Shown in pieces: positions 6,571 to 13,099 of a stretch of DNA of 13,099 nucleotides. Every line of letters starts with the position of its first letter. Position 1 is the first letter of the stretch. The DNA comes from Methylomonas sp. (GTDB lineage: Bacteria > Pseudomonadota > Gammaproteobacteria > Methylococcales > Methylomonadaceae): NCBI GenBank assembly GCA_026990815.1, contig JALXCS010000297.1:1-13099 (forward strand). Direction: 5' to 3'. The position numbers and the translations under genes were made by a program. The notes under the pieces are model-generated. The model was given only the letters and a program-made list of their open reading frames with translations, made no database searches and was not told the origin of the DNA.

Positions 6571-8994
6571 ATGATCTGGTTTACTATTCTCATCATTGTC
6601 GGGATGATACTTGCCTACCGCCAAATTCCATTACAGCAATCCACATGGACGTTTGCTGCACTGTTTGTTCTATATCTCCTTTTGGGCCATTTCTCTGGCA
6701 CTTTTTTCCTGTTTTGGCTGGTTTTTTTAGCGGGCTTTGCAGTGTTGAATATTCCCCGGATTCGCCAACAGTTAGTGACTCAACATGTTTTCAGCTTGAT
6801 GCAACAAGCATTACCCAAAATGTCACAAACCGAAAGAGAAGCGCTCGAAGCGGGCAACACCTGGTGGGATGCAGAATTATTCTCGGGTAGACCAGATTGG
6901 CAGATCCTTAATGAATTGCCACCCGCCAGACTCAGCAAAGAAGAACAAGAGTTTATTGATGGCCCTGTTGAAAAATTATGCAGCATGCTGGATGACTGGG
7001 ATATTACCCATAACCGTCAGGATCTACCACCAGAAGTTTGGGATTTCATCAAAAAAAACCGTTTTTGCGGCATGATTATTCCCAAGCAATATGGCGGTCT
7101 GGATTTCTCCGATTATGCCCACTCGCAAATTGTCATGAAAATTGCCAGCCGCAGCAGCACTGCTGCAGTCACTGTCATGGTGCCTAATTCTCTCGGGCCA
7201 GCGAAATTACTACTGTCTTACGGCACAGAAGACCAAAAAAATCACTATTTGCCACGTCTTGCAACGGGTGAGGAAATTCCCTGTTTTGCACTTACAGGGC
7301 CACAAGCGGGTAGTGACGCCAGCGCCATGCCGGATACAGGAATTGTCTGTTACGATAAATTTGAAGGCAAGGAAAAAGTCCTGGGAATTCGCCTGAATTG
7401 GGAAAAACGCTACATTACACTTGGCCCCGTCGCAACAGTCATTGGCCTGGCATTTAAATTATACGATCCCGATCACTTGATTGGTGAACAGGAAGACATT
7501 GGTATCACTGTTGCCCTGATTCCTGCGAAAACGCCTGGCGTCTCAATTGGTAAACGGCATTTTCCTTTGGATTCCGCTTTCCAAAATGGCCCTAATTGGG
7601 GCAAAGATGTCTTTATACCAATGGATTGGATTATTGGTGGTGTAGATCAAGTCGGCAATGGCTGGAAAATGTTAATGCAATCTCTAGCAACTGGCAGAGC
7701 TATTTCATTACCTGCTCTAAGCGCTGGCGCCAGCAAATTAACCAGCCGCAATACCGGCGCTTATGCCCGAATCCGCAAGCAATTTAATTTACCGATTGGC
7801 GAATTTGAAGGCATTGAAGAACCTTTGGCCAGAATTGCAGGTGAAACCTACATTATTGATGCCGGACGTACGGTGACTGCTGCCGCTTTGGATCAAGGAG
7901 AGAAACCTTCAGTTATTTCTGCCATACTAAAATATGAACTCACCGAAAGAATGCGTCGTGTCGTTAATGATGGCATGGATATTCAGGGAGGCTCAGGAAT
8001 CTGTCTTGGGCCGCATAATTATCTGGGCAGAATGTATCAGGTTATCCCCGTCAGTATTACCGTAGAAGGTGCAAATATTCTGACACGCACCATGATGATT
8101 TTTGGCCAGGGTGCAGTTCGCTGCCATCCCTTTATTCAAAAAGAAATGGACGCCTTGCAAAATAGCGATACCCAACAGGGATTACAGCAATTTGATGAAG
8201 TGCTTTTTCAACATATCGGCCATGTTTTGCGAAATCTGACGGCCAGCTTGTGGTACGGGTTTACCAATGCCAGTTTCGTTATGACTCCCGGTAATCAAGC
8301 AACCGCAAAATATTACCGAAAAATCGCCCGCTTCAGTGCCAATTTCGCCTTGCTTGCCGACTTTGCCTTATTGACCATGGGTGGAGCATTAAAACGTAAA
8401 GAAAGAATTTCCGGACTTTTTTCTGATGTTCTAAGCAATCTATATTTGTGTTCGACAGTTCTCAAGCATTATCAGGATCAGGGCAATCCTGTTGATGATC
8501 AGCAATTGCTGGATTGGGCCTGTCAGCAGACCTTGTTTACAGCGCAACAATCATTACTGATGCTTTTCACAAAATTGCCTCTGAAACCGTTGACCTGGTG
8601 TTTAAAAATCATGATGTTTCCACTCGGTAAACCCTGCTCTCCACCCAGCGATTCATTATTGCATCAAACGGCATCTGTCTTGATTTCTGATTCGGTCACA
8701 CGTCATCGCTTGACCGATGGAATTTATATTAATGAAAACCCTGATGATGCAACCGGCAGAATCGAAACTGCTTTCAAGGCGGTGCTTGCTGCCGCCCCTG
8801 TTGAACAAAAATTGCGCCAGGCGCAAAAACAAAAACTATTGGATAAAAACAGTAAAACGCTTGTTGAAGATGCTGTCAGCAAAAAAATTATCACCAAAAA
8901 AGAGCCCGAACTGCTCAGAAAAGCTGAACAGGCCAGAAATGCAGCTATCAGTGTCGATGCGTTTGAACCAGAAGAATTACTAAGAAAATCCTGA
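6571..8994 (+). CDS. fadE: Acyl-CoA dehydrogenase FadE, membrane-associated
   Basis: This FAD-dependent enzyme catalyses the first step of beta-oxidation, acyl-CoA to trans-2-enoyl-CoA. Its 807 residues compare with about 814 in E. coli FadE. Hydrophobic segments at about residues 2-16, 26-40 and 44-60 should place it at the inner membrane. The dehydrogenase core runs from about 120 to 515, with FALTGPQAGSDA at 239-250 as the flavin/substrate loop and VEGANILTRTMMIFGQG at 498-514, where Glu499 is the likely catalytic base. A long C-terminal extension (about 520-807) matches the FadE-specific helical domain. It ends in a Lys/Glu-rich, probably coiled segment. AGGAG at 6561-6565 lies 5 nt before the ATG, and the gap to fadN is 14 bp. 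With fadA and fadN it completes the pathway in one operon. The electron acceptor, such as an ETF or dedicated partner, is not encoded in this window. Confidence 0.94.
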   Translation: MIWFTILIIVGMILAYRQIPLQQSTWTFAALFVLYLLLGHFSGTFFLFWLVFLAGFAVLNIPRIRQQLVTQHVFSLMQQALPKMSQTEREALEAGNTWWDAELFSGRPDWQILNELPPARLSKEEQEFIDGPVEKLCSMLDDWDITHNRQDLPPEVWDFIKKNRFCGMIIPKQYGGLDFSDYAHSQIVMKIASRSSTAAVTVMVPNSLGPAKLLLSYGTEDQKNHYLPRLATGEEIPCFALTGPQAGSDASAMPDTGIVCYDKFEGKEKVLGIRLNWEKRYITLGPVATVIGLAFKLYDPDHLIGEQEDIGITVALIPAKTPGVSIGKRHFPLDSAFQNGPNWGKDVFIPMDWIIGGVDQVGNGWKMLMQSLATGRAISLPALSAGASKLTSRNTGAYARIRKQFNLPIGEFEGIEEPLARIAGETYIIDAGRTVTAAALDQGEKPSVISAILKYELTERMRRVVNDGMDIQGGSGICLGPHNYLGRMYQVIPVSITVEGANILTRTMMIFGQGAVRCHPFIQKEMDALQNSDTQQGLQQFDEVLFQHIGHVLRNLTASLWYGFTNASFVMTPGNQATAKYYRKIARFSANFALLADFALLTMGGALKRKERISGLFSDVLSNLYLCSTVLKHYQDQGNPVDDQQLLDWACQQTLFTAQQSLLMLFTKLPLKPLTWCLKIMMFPLGKPCSPPSDSLLHQTASVLISDSVTRHRLTDGIYINENPDDATGRIETAFKAVLAAAPVEQKLRQAQKQKLLDKNSKTLVEDAVSKKIITKKEPELLRKAEQARNAAISVDAFEPEELLRKS

Positions 8995-9024
8995 TTTGTT
9001 CAGAACTTCCAAAACAATAATATC

Positions 9025-9030
9025 GAGGAG
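9025..9030 (+). promoter_or_regulatory. Ribosome binding site supporting a TTG start
   Basis: GAGGAG ends 6 nt before the TTG at 9037. It decides the start of the pentapeptide-repeat gene, because a signal peptide begins exactly there and no ATG or GTG nearby is better placed. Confidence 0.7.
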
Positions 9031-9036
9031 CCTATT

Positions 9037-9750
9037 TTGAAAATCCAGACAACTTTTATTTCAATATTGTTATTTTTATTTAGTGCAAATCTATTAAGTG
9101 CAGACCTGACCCGTGAACAGGTCATCGAAATGCTTAAAACCGCTACCAAAGATAATCCAGCCAATCTACGAAAAAAAGATTTGAGAGGCGTTGATTTATC
9201 CGGTCTTGATTTACGGAATGCCAACCTTTGGGGGGCTGACCTCAGAAAAGCCAATTTAAGCCGCTGTAATCTCGAAGGAGTCAATCTGGATCTAACCGTC
9301 ATGACCGGCACTAATCTCAAACAGGCCAATTTAAAAAATGTCAGTATTTTCGGGGTTTACCTAAAAGGCGCTGATTTATCCGAAACCGATTTAAGAGGCA
9401 GCCGGGTAATTGCCACACTCGACAAAGCGAATCTGAGTAATGCCATCATTACCAATGTTGATTGGGGTGCAGATATGAAAAATCAGCCGATGGGATTAAT
9501 GCGCGTGACCATGAACAACGCAAATTTAACGGGTGCTGATTTATCAGGAAGTAGTTTCAGCCGGGGTTTAATGCGTTTTGCCAAGTTGAACAATGCCAAT
9601 TTGCGTAATGCGGATCTGTATCGCGTTGATTTAAGGGGGGCTGATTTATCTGGAGCTGACCTGACCGGCGCGGATTTGCGGGAGGCAAAACTGGAAGGCG
9701 CCAATCTTAATGGTGCAAAACTGACAGGTGCAAAATTACCTGACAGTTAA
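9037..9750 (+). CDS. Exported pentapeptide-repeat protein, TTG start
   Basis: This 237-residue protein begins with a clear signal peptide: Lys2, a hydrophobic stretch at about 5-20, and likely cleavage after Ala22 (LLSA/D). The mature protein should lie in the periplasm or outside. From about residue 43 it is made of A(D/N)LxG-type pentapeptides, which form a right-handed beta-helix in known structures. A first block covers about 43-140. An irregular stretch at about 141-160 (VDWGADMKNQ and following) breaks the register. A second, very regular block covers about 161-235 to the C-terminus. No enzyme domain is attached. The short segment at 23-42 resembles a helical cap. The start codon is TTG. 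It follows fadE by 42 bp on the same strand with no visible terminator, so it is probably the last gene of the operon. Its role there is unknown; binding a protein partner is the usual guess for this fold. Confidence 0.88.
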   Translation: MKIQTTFISILLFLFSANLLSADLTREQVIEMLKTATKDNPANLRKKDLRGVDLSGLDLRNANLWGADLRKANLSRCNLEGVNLDLTVMTGTNLKQANLKNVSIFGVYLKGADLSETDLRGSRVIATLDKANLSNAIITNVDWGADMKNQPMGLMRVTMNNANLTGADLSGSSFSRGLMRFAKLNNANLRNADLYRVDLRGADLSGADLTGADLREAKLEGANLNGAKLTGAKLPDS

Positions 9751-9789
9751 AATAACATCAATTACTTAGACTTGCATACACATATATCG

Positions 9790-9854
9790 GCAGTGTAACT
9801 CAAAAAACCTTTTAATTTTAATGGTTTTTGTGTGTAACCGGTATAATACACTGC
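9790..9854 (+). promoter_or_regulatory. cti promoter region with nested repeats
   Basis: TATAAT at 9842-9847 is a perfect -10 hexamer. The best -35 candidate, TTAATG at 9818-9823 with an 18-bp spacer, is weak, which is common for activated promoters. Around it, GCAGTGTA (9790-9797) and TACACTGC (9847-9854) form a perfect 8-bp inverted repeat, with the right arm running from the last base of the -10 box to about +1. Inside lies a second hairpin, AAAAACC (9803-9809) with GGTTTTT (9823-9829) and a 13-nt loop. GTGTAAC is also directly repeated at 9793-9799 and 9832-9838. The layout suits a regulator that binds several GTGTA half-sites to control cti. The repeats are exact; the regulatory role is inferred. 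Confidence 0.5.
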
Positions 9855-9902
9855 TCGATTAATTAAGCCTCATTCAATTACAAAATAATAATTTAAAAAC
9901 CA

Positions 9903-12317
9903 ATGACAAAATTGTTGTCTGTCAGAACCGCTACTTTTTTCTTGATCATTTTAGTCATCAGTGGTTTTACTGCATTTAATACCAAGGTATCCATTTTAAG
10001 TACAGATAATGATGTACTGGCAATACATCCTGTTTTTACCAAAGCCGAAATTGAACAGATTGAAAGCTTGCCTCATGTTTCCTTTATAAAAGATGTTAAA
10101 CCCATTCTCGATTCGCGCTGCATCGCCTGCCATTCCTGCTACGATTCGCCTTGCCAGCTCAAGCTGAGTTCATACGAAGGCATACAAAGAGGTGCATCGC
10201 AAATTCCAGTTTATGATCATGCCCGTCTGAAAGCACAATCACCCACCCGTTTGTTTATTGATGAAACAACGATCCAGGGTTGGCGGGACAAGCGTTTTTA
10301 TTCGGTCATCAACGAGCAGAATGACTCTTCTGATGAAAATCTTAATCAGTCCTTAATTGCAAGATTCTTAAAATTAAAGAGCTCAACCCCCCTTCCCACA
10401 CAAGGTAAATTACCTGATGGTTTTGATCTTGAGCTGCAAAGAACCCTGGAATGCCCTACTCCGGATGAATTTGTTGGTTTTAAGAAGGATCACCCGCTTT
10501 GGGGTATGCCTTATGGAATGCCAGGTTTATCTGAACGAGAAGAAAATGTACTGTTAAAATGGTTGCAGGAAGGGGCGAAAGTTGAACCGAGAGCGCCATT
10601 GTCGTCATTAGCACAACACGAGATAAAAAAATGGGAAGCCTTTTTTAACAACCCAACACCAAAATCAAAATTAAGCAGTCGCTATATCTATGAACACCTG
10701 TTTATCGGCCATTTGCATTTTAAAGGCCATCCTGATACTGAATTTTATAAACTGGTTCGTTCCAAAACCCCCACTGGGCAAGCAATTGAAGAAATAAAAA
10801 CAGTTCGCCCTTTTGATGATCCTGGCGTTGAGAGTTTTTACTATCGTTTAAGACCCAACGTATCCACAATTGTCGATAAAAACCACTTTGTTTATGAACT
10901 GAGCGATACACGAATGCAACGATATCATAAATTATTTCTGGAGCCTGATTACCAAATAACTGAATTACCCGATTATCAACCTGAATTAACCGCAAATCCG
11001 TTTAATACTTTCAAGGAACTTCCTGCAGGTTCCCGTTACCAGTTTTTGCTGGATGAAGCTCGCTATTTTTTTGATGGTTTTATCAAAGGGCCAGTTTGCC
11101 GGGGTCAAGGTGCGCTAAATGTCATTCGGGATCAATTCTGGGTGGCTTTTCTGAAACCGGAACAGGGGTTTATGCAAAAAACCACGCATTTTCTGGAAGA
11201 AAATAATAATTTATTAAGCATGCCAGCGTCAGCAGGGGAAAACATTGGCTTTACCGAATGGAGACAGTTCGGAAAACTGGAACAAAAATATTTAACAAAA
11301 AAAGAACAATTTCTTAAACAGACCTTGTTAAATCATCATCTTTTGGATTTTGACCTGCTCTGGGATGGCGACAAAAATAATGATAACGCCTTGTTAACGG
11401 TCTTCAGGCACTATGATAGCGCCACAGTCATAAAAGGTCTTGCCGGAAAACCCCCATTGACCGCGTGGGTTGTCGATTACCCAATCTTTGAACGTATTCA
11501 TTATTTACTGGTCGCTGGATTTAATGTTTTCGGTAGCGCAGGCCACCAGATTACCACTCGCTTATATATGGATTTTTTGCGCATGGAGGCTGAGAATAAT
11601 TTTCTGCGTTTTATACCTTCCGGACAACGTGAAAATTTGCGGGAAACCTGGTATCAGGGAATCGAGACAAAACTCTTTAATAATTTTGAAATGCCTCTTT
11701 ACAGCATCAATACTGAAACCGCTATCAATTATCCGGAAAACAATTTTGTCGAAATCTTTTTTTCAGGCCTTTTTCATAAGCTGGGCGTCAAATCCGGGCC
11801 CGAAGATAATATTAACCGCTGTTGGCAAAATGATTGTATTACCGCTCTTCGTCTGCAACAACAAATTGCTCGCAATATTCGAAGACTTTCTGATTTACAT
11901 GGGAAACAAATCAGCGCATTACCAGAACTTTCCTTTTTACGCATTAGATTTAATGACCCAGAAAAGGATCAAGTTTATACACTTATCCGCAATAAACGCT
12001 TATCCAATGTTTCATTTATTTTTGCTGAAGATTTTAGACGTCAGCCGGAAAAAGACACCCTGACTGTTTTATCAGGTTCTACTGGCAGTTATCCGAATGT
12101 CTTTTTCAATGTATCCTCCAATGAAATAGAAACCTTTGTCACTCAATTAAAACAGACACAATCAGAATCGCAAAAAGTCAACTTGTACAAGCAATTTGGA
12201 ATCCGCCGAACTAACCCAAAAATTTGGGAATTTGCTGACTGGTTTAATCAAAAGCATATATCCTCAAATCCACTGGAAAAAGGGATATTTGACTTGAATC
12301 GGTATGAAAATTTGTGA
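9903..12317 (+). CDS. cti: Fatty acid cis/trans isomerase Cti, periplasmic cytochrome c-type
   Basis: Cti turns cis double bonds of membrane unsaturated fatty acids into trans without shifting them, which stiffens the membrane under solvent or heat stress. The protein has 804 residues. Residues about 4-25 are a signal or anchor segment (TFFLIILVISG). A heme c motif, CIACH, lies at 73-77, within the Cti-typical block DSRCIACHSCYDSPCQLKLSS, so Cys79 and Cys84 are also present. Further family blocks are GFIKGPVCRGQGALNVI (392-408), DYPIFERIHYLLVAGFNVFG (525-544) and TRLYMDFLRMEAENNFL (552-568). The enzyme needs export and cytochrome c maturation. The ATG at 9903 is preceded by an AT-rich leader with no Shine-Dalgarno sequence, yet the signal peptide starts right there and no better start is visible. 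A separate promoter-like region precedes it, so it need not be part of the beta-oxidation operon. Confidence 0.95.
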   Translation: MTKLLSVRTATFFLIILVISGFTAFNTKVSILSTDNDVLAIHPVFTKAEIEQIESLPHVSFIKDVKPILDSRCIACHSCYDSPCQLKLSSYEGIQRGASQIPVYDHARLKAQSPTRLFIDETTIQGWRDKRFYSVINEQNDSSDENLNQSLIARFLKLKSSTPLPTQGKLPDGFDLELQRTLECPTPDEFVGFKKDHPLWGMPYGMPGLSEREENVLLKWLQEGAKVEPRAPLSSLAQHEIKKWEAFFNNPTPKSKLSSRYIYEHLFIGHLHFKGHPDTEFYKLVRSKTPTGQAIEEIKTVRPFDDPGVESFYYRLRPNVSTIVDKNHFVYELSDTRMQRYHKLFLEPDYQITELPDYQPELTANPFNTFKELPAGSRYQFLLDEARYFFDGFIKGPVCRGQGALNVIRDQFWVAFLKPEQGFMQKTTHFLEENNNLLSMPASAGENIGFTEWRQFGKLEQKYLTKKEQFLKQTLLNHHLLDFDLLWDGDKNNDNALLTVFRHYDSATVIKGLAGKPPLTAWVVDYPIFERIHYLLVAGFNVFGSAGHQITTRLYMDFLRMEAENNFLRFIPSGQRENLRETWYQGIETKLFNNFEMPLYSINTETAINYPENNFVEIFFSGLFHKLGVKSGPEDNINRCWQNDCITALRLQQQIARNIRRLSDLHGKQISALPELSFLRIRFNDPEKDQVYTLIRNKRLSNVSFIFAEDFRRQPEKDTLTVLSGSTGSYPNVFFNVSSNEIETFVTQLKQTQSESQKVNLYKQFGIRRTNPKIWEFADWFNQKHISSNPLEKGIFDLNRYENL

Positions 12318-12636
12318 AAGAATTAGATTTGCTCTCAATAAAAATCGCTTTGATGAATAAGATCGATCATCCATAGCAGCCAAATAATATATACAAATGA
12401 AAAAAATATCCATGGCCAATGCAGGATAAGTCACTACCCCCTCCTGGATTATTTGATCATCCAGACGATGTGTGAGCTCACGAAATCAGACAACCATCGA
12501 ATAATGCTTACATTCAGTTTGCATTCTAAAATTGCACTAGCTGGTTAGCAAAAGTGATGCGGTCAACACTTTTAGCTTATGATAGACTATAAAGCTCATA
12601 GATAAATAACGCAGCTTTATATTGACTATATTTTCA
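12318..12636. other. Intergenic region between cti and the lipoprotein gene
   Basis: These 319 bases contain no convincing plus-strand gene and no clear intrinsic terminator behind cti. A perfect 9-bp inverted repeat lies close to the lipoprotein start and is listed separately. Other small items are a 10-bp palindrome GTGAGCTCAC at 12472-12481, two copies of GATCATCCA at 12365-12373 and 12455-12463, and a possible minus-strand small ORF that enters the end of cti (12264-12434). Confidence 0.6.
12588..12621. repeat. Perfect 9-bp inverted repeat before the lipoprotein gene
   Basis: TATAAAGCT at 12588-12596 pairs with AGCTTTATA at 12613-12621 around a 16-nt loop, ending 15 nt before the lipoprotein ATG. 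TATAAA at 12588-12593 is also the best -10 candidate there, with a weak TCAACA (12563-12568) as -35 at a long 19-bp spacing. GACTATA repeats at 12585-12591 and 12624-12630. It may be an operator or a leader hairpin. Confidence 0.4.
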
Positions 12637-13099
12637 ATGAAAAAAACAAATATCGTTTATCTTTTTTTAGTTGCTATTTTTTTTCTAAACGCTTGTGACA
12701 AAACTCAATCAGAAACACAAACCGAAAAAACACCCTCAAAAATAACGATTACGCAAAACTCAAATGTTACTAATTTAATTCCCCCACTTTTTGACGAAAC
12801 ATCTATTACTAGAGAATATTTAAATAAATATCAAGGTCTCAAATGGAAAAATACACTTGGTGATTGGATCGACCTGGATGGTGTTCCTCAAGGGAAAACT
12901 GCATGGGCAACAGTAGATGTCAGTCGTAATACGAAAGAACCAATTACATTAGACGTTACAAATCTAATTAAAAAACAGCAAGGGGAAAAAAATCAATTGT
13001 TAGTGTTAAGATCCACTGTTCCAGTAAAAATTTTCTCACGGGAAGGCAAACACACTCCAATTTTAAAAATTATTTTTAATGATAATACCAAGCCAATAG
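12637..13099 (+). CDS. Putative lipoprotein of unknown function (3' end off window)
   Basis: The frame is open from ATG 12637 to the window edge: 154 codons seen, C-terminus missing. Residues 1-20 form a lipoprotein signal peptide: KK at 2-3, a hydrophobic stretch at about 6-17, and the lipobox LNAC ending at Cys20. Residue +2 of the mature protein is Asp21, which in E. coli-type Lol sorting favours retention in the inner membrane; whether this holds here is unknown. A Thr/Ser/Lys-rich linker follows (about 21-45). After it comes a probable globular part beginning near residue 50, with KWKNTLGDWIDLDGV at 68-82 and ITLDVTNLI at 101-109. The alternating pattern suggests a beta-rich, carbohydrate-binding-like or jelly-roll domain, but I do not recognise the family. 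No Shine-Dalgarno sequence is visible; the lipobox position supports the start. A 319-bp gap separates it from cti. Confidence 0.75.
   Translation, partial: MKKTNIVYLFLVAIFFLNACDKTQSETQTEKTPSKITITQNSNVTNLIPPLFDETSITREYLNKYQGLKWKNTLGDWIDLDGVPQGKTAWATVDVSRNTKEPITLDVTNLIKKQQGEKNQLLVLRSTVPVKIFSREGKHTPILKIIFNDNTKPI

Noticed and set aside
9803..9829. Intrinsic terminator between the pentapeptide-repeat gene and cti
   Set aside because: Only two G-C pairs stabilise the stem, the loop is 13 nt, and no separate T-run follows the arm, so I treat it as part of the promoter repeats.
11470..12063. Plus-strand 197-codon frame inside cti
   Set aside because: It is an out-of-frame shadow. The cti frame carries conserved family blocks across the same stretch.
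12398..12430. Very short plus-strand ORF MKKISMANAG
   Set aside because: It has ten codons, no ribosome binding site and no sign of a function.
12471..12482. CRP-like site (TGTGAGCTCACG)
   Set aside because: The half-sites TGTGA and TCAC are separated by one or two bases, where a CRP site has six. It is only a short palindrome.
1..13099. Defence system, mobile element or CRISPR array
   Set aside because: No transposase, integrase, nuclease, toxin-antitoxin pair, terminal repeats or repeat-spacer pattern was seen. The coding content is lipid metabolism and envelope proteins.

Overview
The window looks like chromosomal DNA from a gammaproteobacterium, AT-leaning by eye. A periplasmic cytochrome c-type cis/trans fatty acid isomerase (Cti) and a FadE-type acyl-CoA dehydrogenase with membrane segments both fit Gram-negative gammaproteobacteria. 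A methanotroph (Methylococcales) or a related aquatic lineage is possible, but this is inference from gene content and no taxonomic marker is present. I see no tRNA, rRNA, insertion sequence, CRISPR array, prophage or defence genes.

Layout: positions 1-402 (minus) hold the 5' part of an unrecognised, Ala/Lys/Glu-rich protein that repeats a short V-[AE]-[KR]-YL motif four times. A 325-bp divergent intergenic region (403-727) carries several inverted and direct repeats. Positions 728-9750 (plus) read as one tight co-directional cluster: a PlsC-like acyltransferase fused to an alpha/beta hydrolase, a thiolase (FadA), a FadN-type 3-hydroxyacyl-CoA dehydrogenase/enoyl-CoA hydratase, a FadE-type acyl-CoA dehydrogenase, and an exported pentapeptide-repeat protein. 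The gaps are 4 bp, a 4-bp overlap, 14 bp and 42 bp. After a 152-bp gap with its own promoter-like signal and a nested inverted repeat comes cti (9903-12317). A 319-bp gap follows, then the start of a lipoprotein gene (12637 onward) that runs off the window.

How they work together: FadE, FadN and FadA supply all four steps of the beta-oxidation cycle. The acyltransferase/hydrolase fusion at the head of the operon could release or move acyl chains, which would link membrane or storage lipid to beta-oxidation. Cti changes cis double bonds of membrane fatty acids to trans from the periplasmic side. The region can be read as an acyl-chain turnover and membrane-remodelling locus. The link between the operon and cti is by neighbourhood only.

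The least explained items are the repeat-motif protein at the left edge, the fusion protein with its altered HX4D motif, the exported pentapeptide-repeat protein inside the beta-oxidation operon, and the layered repeats in front of cti.
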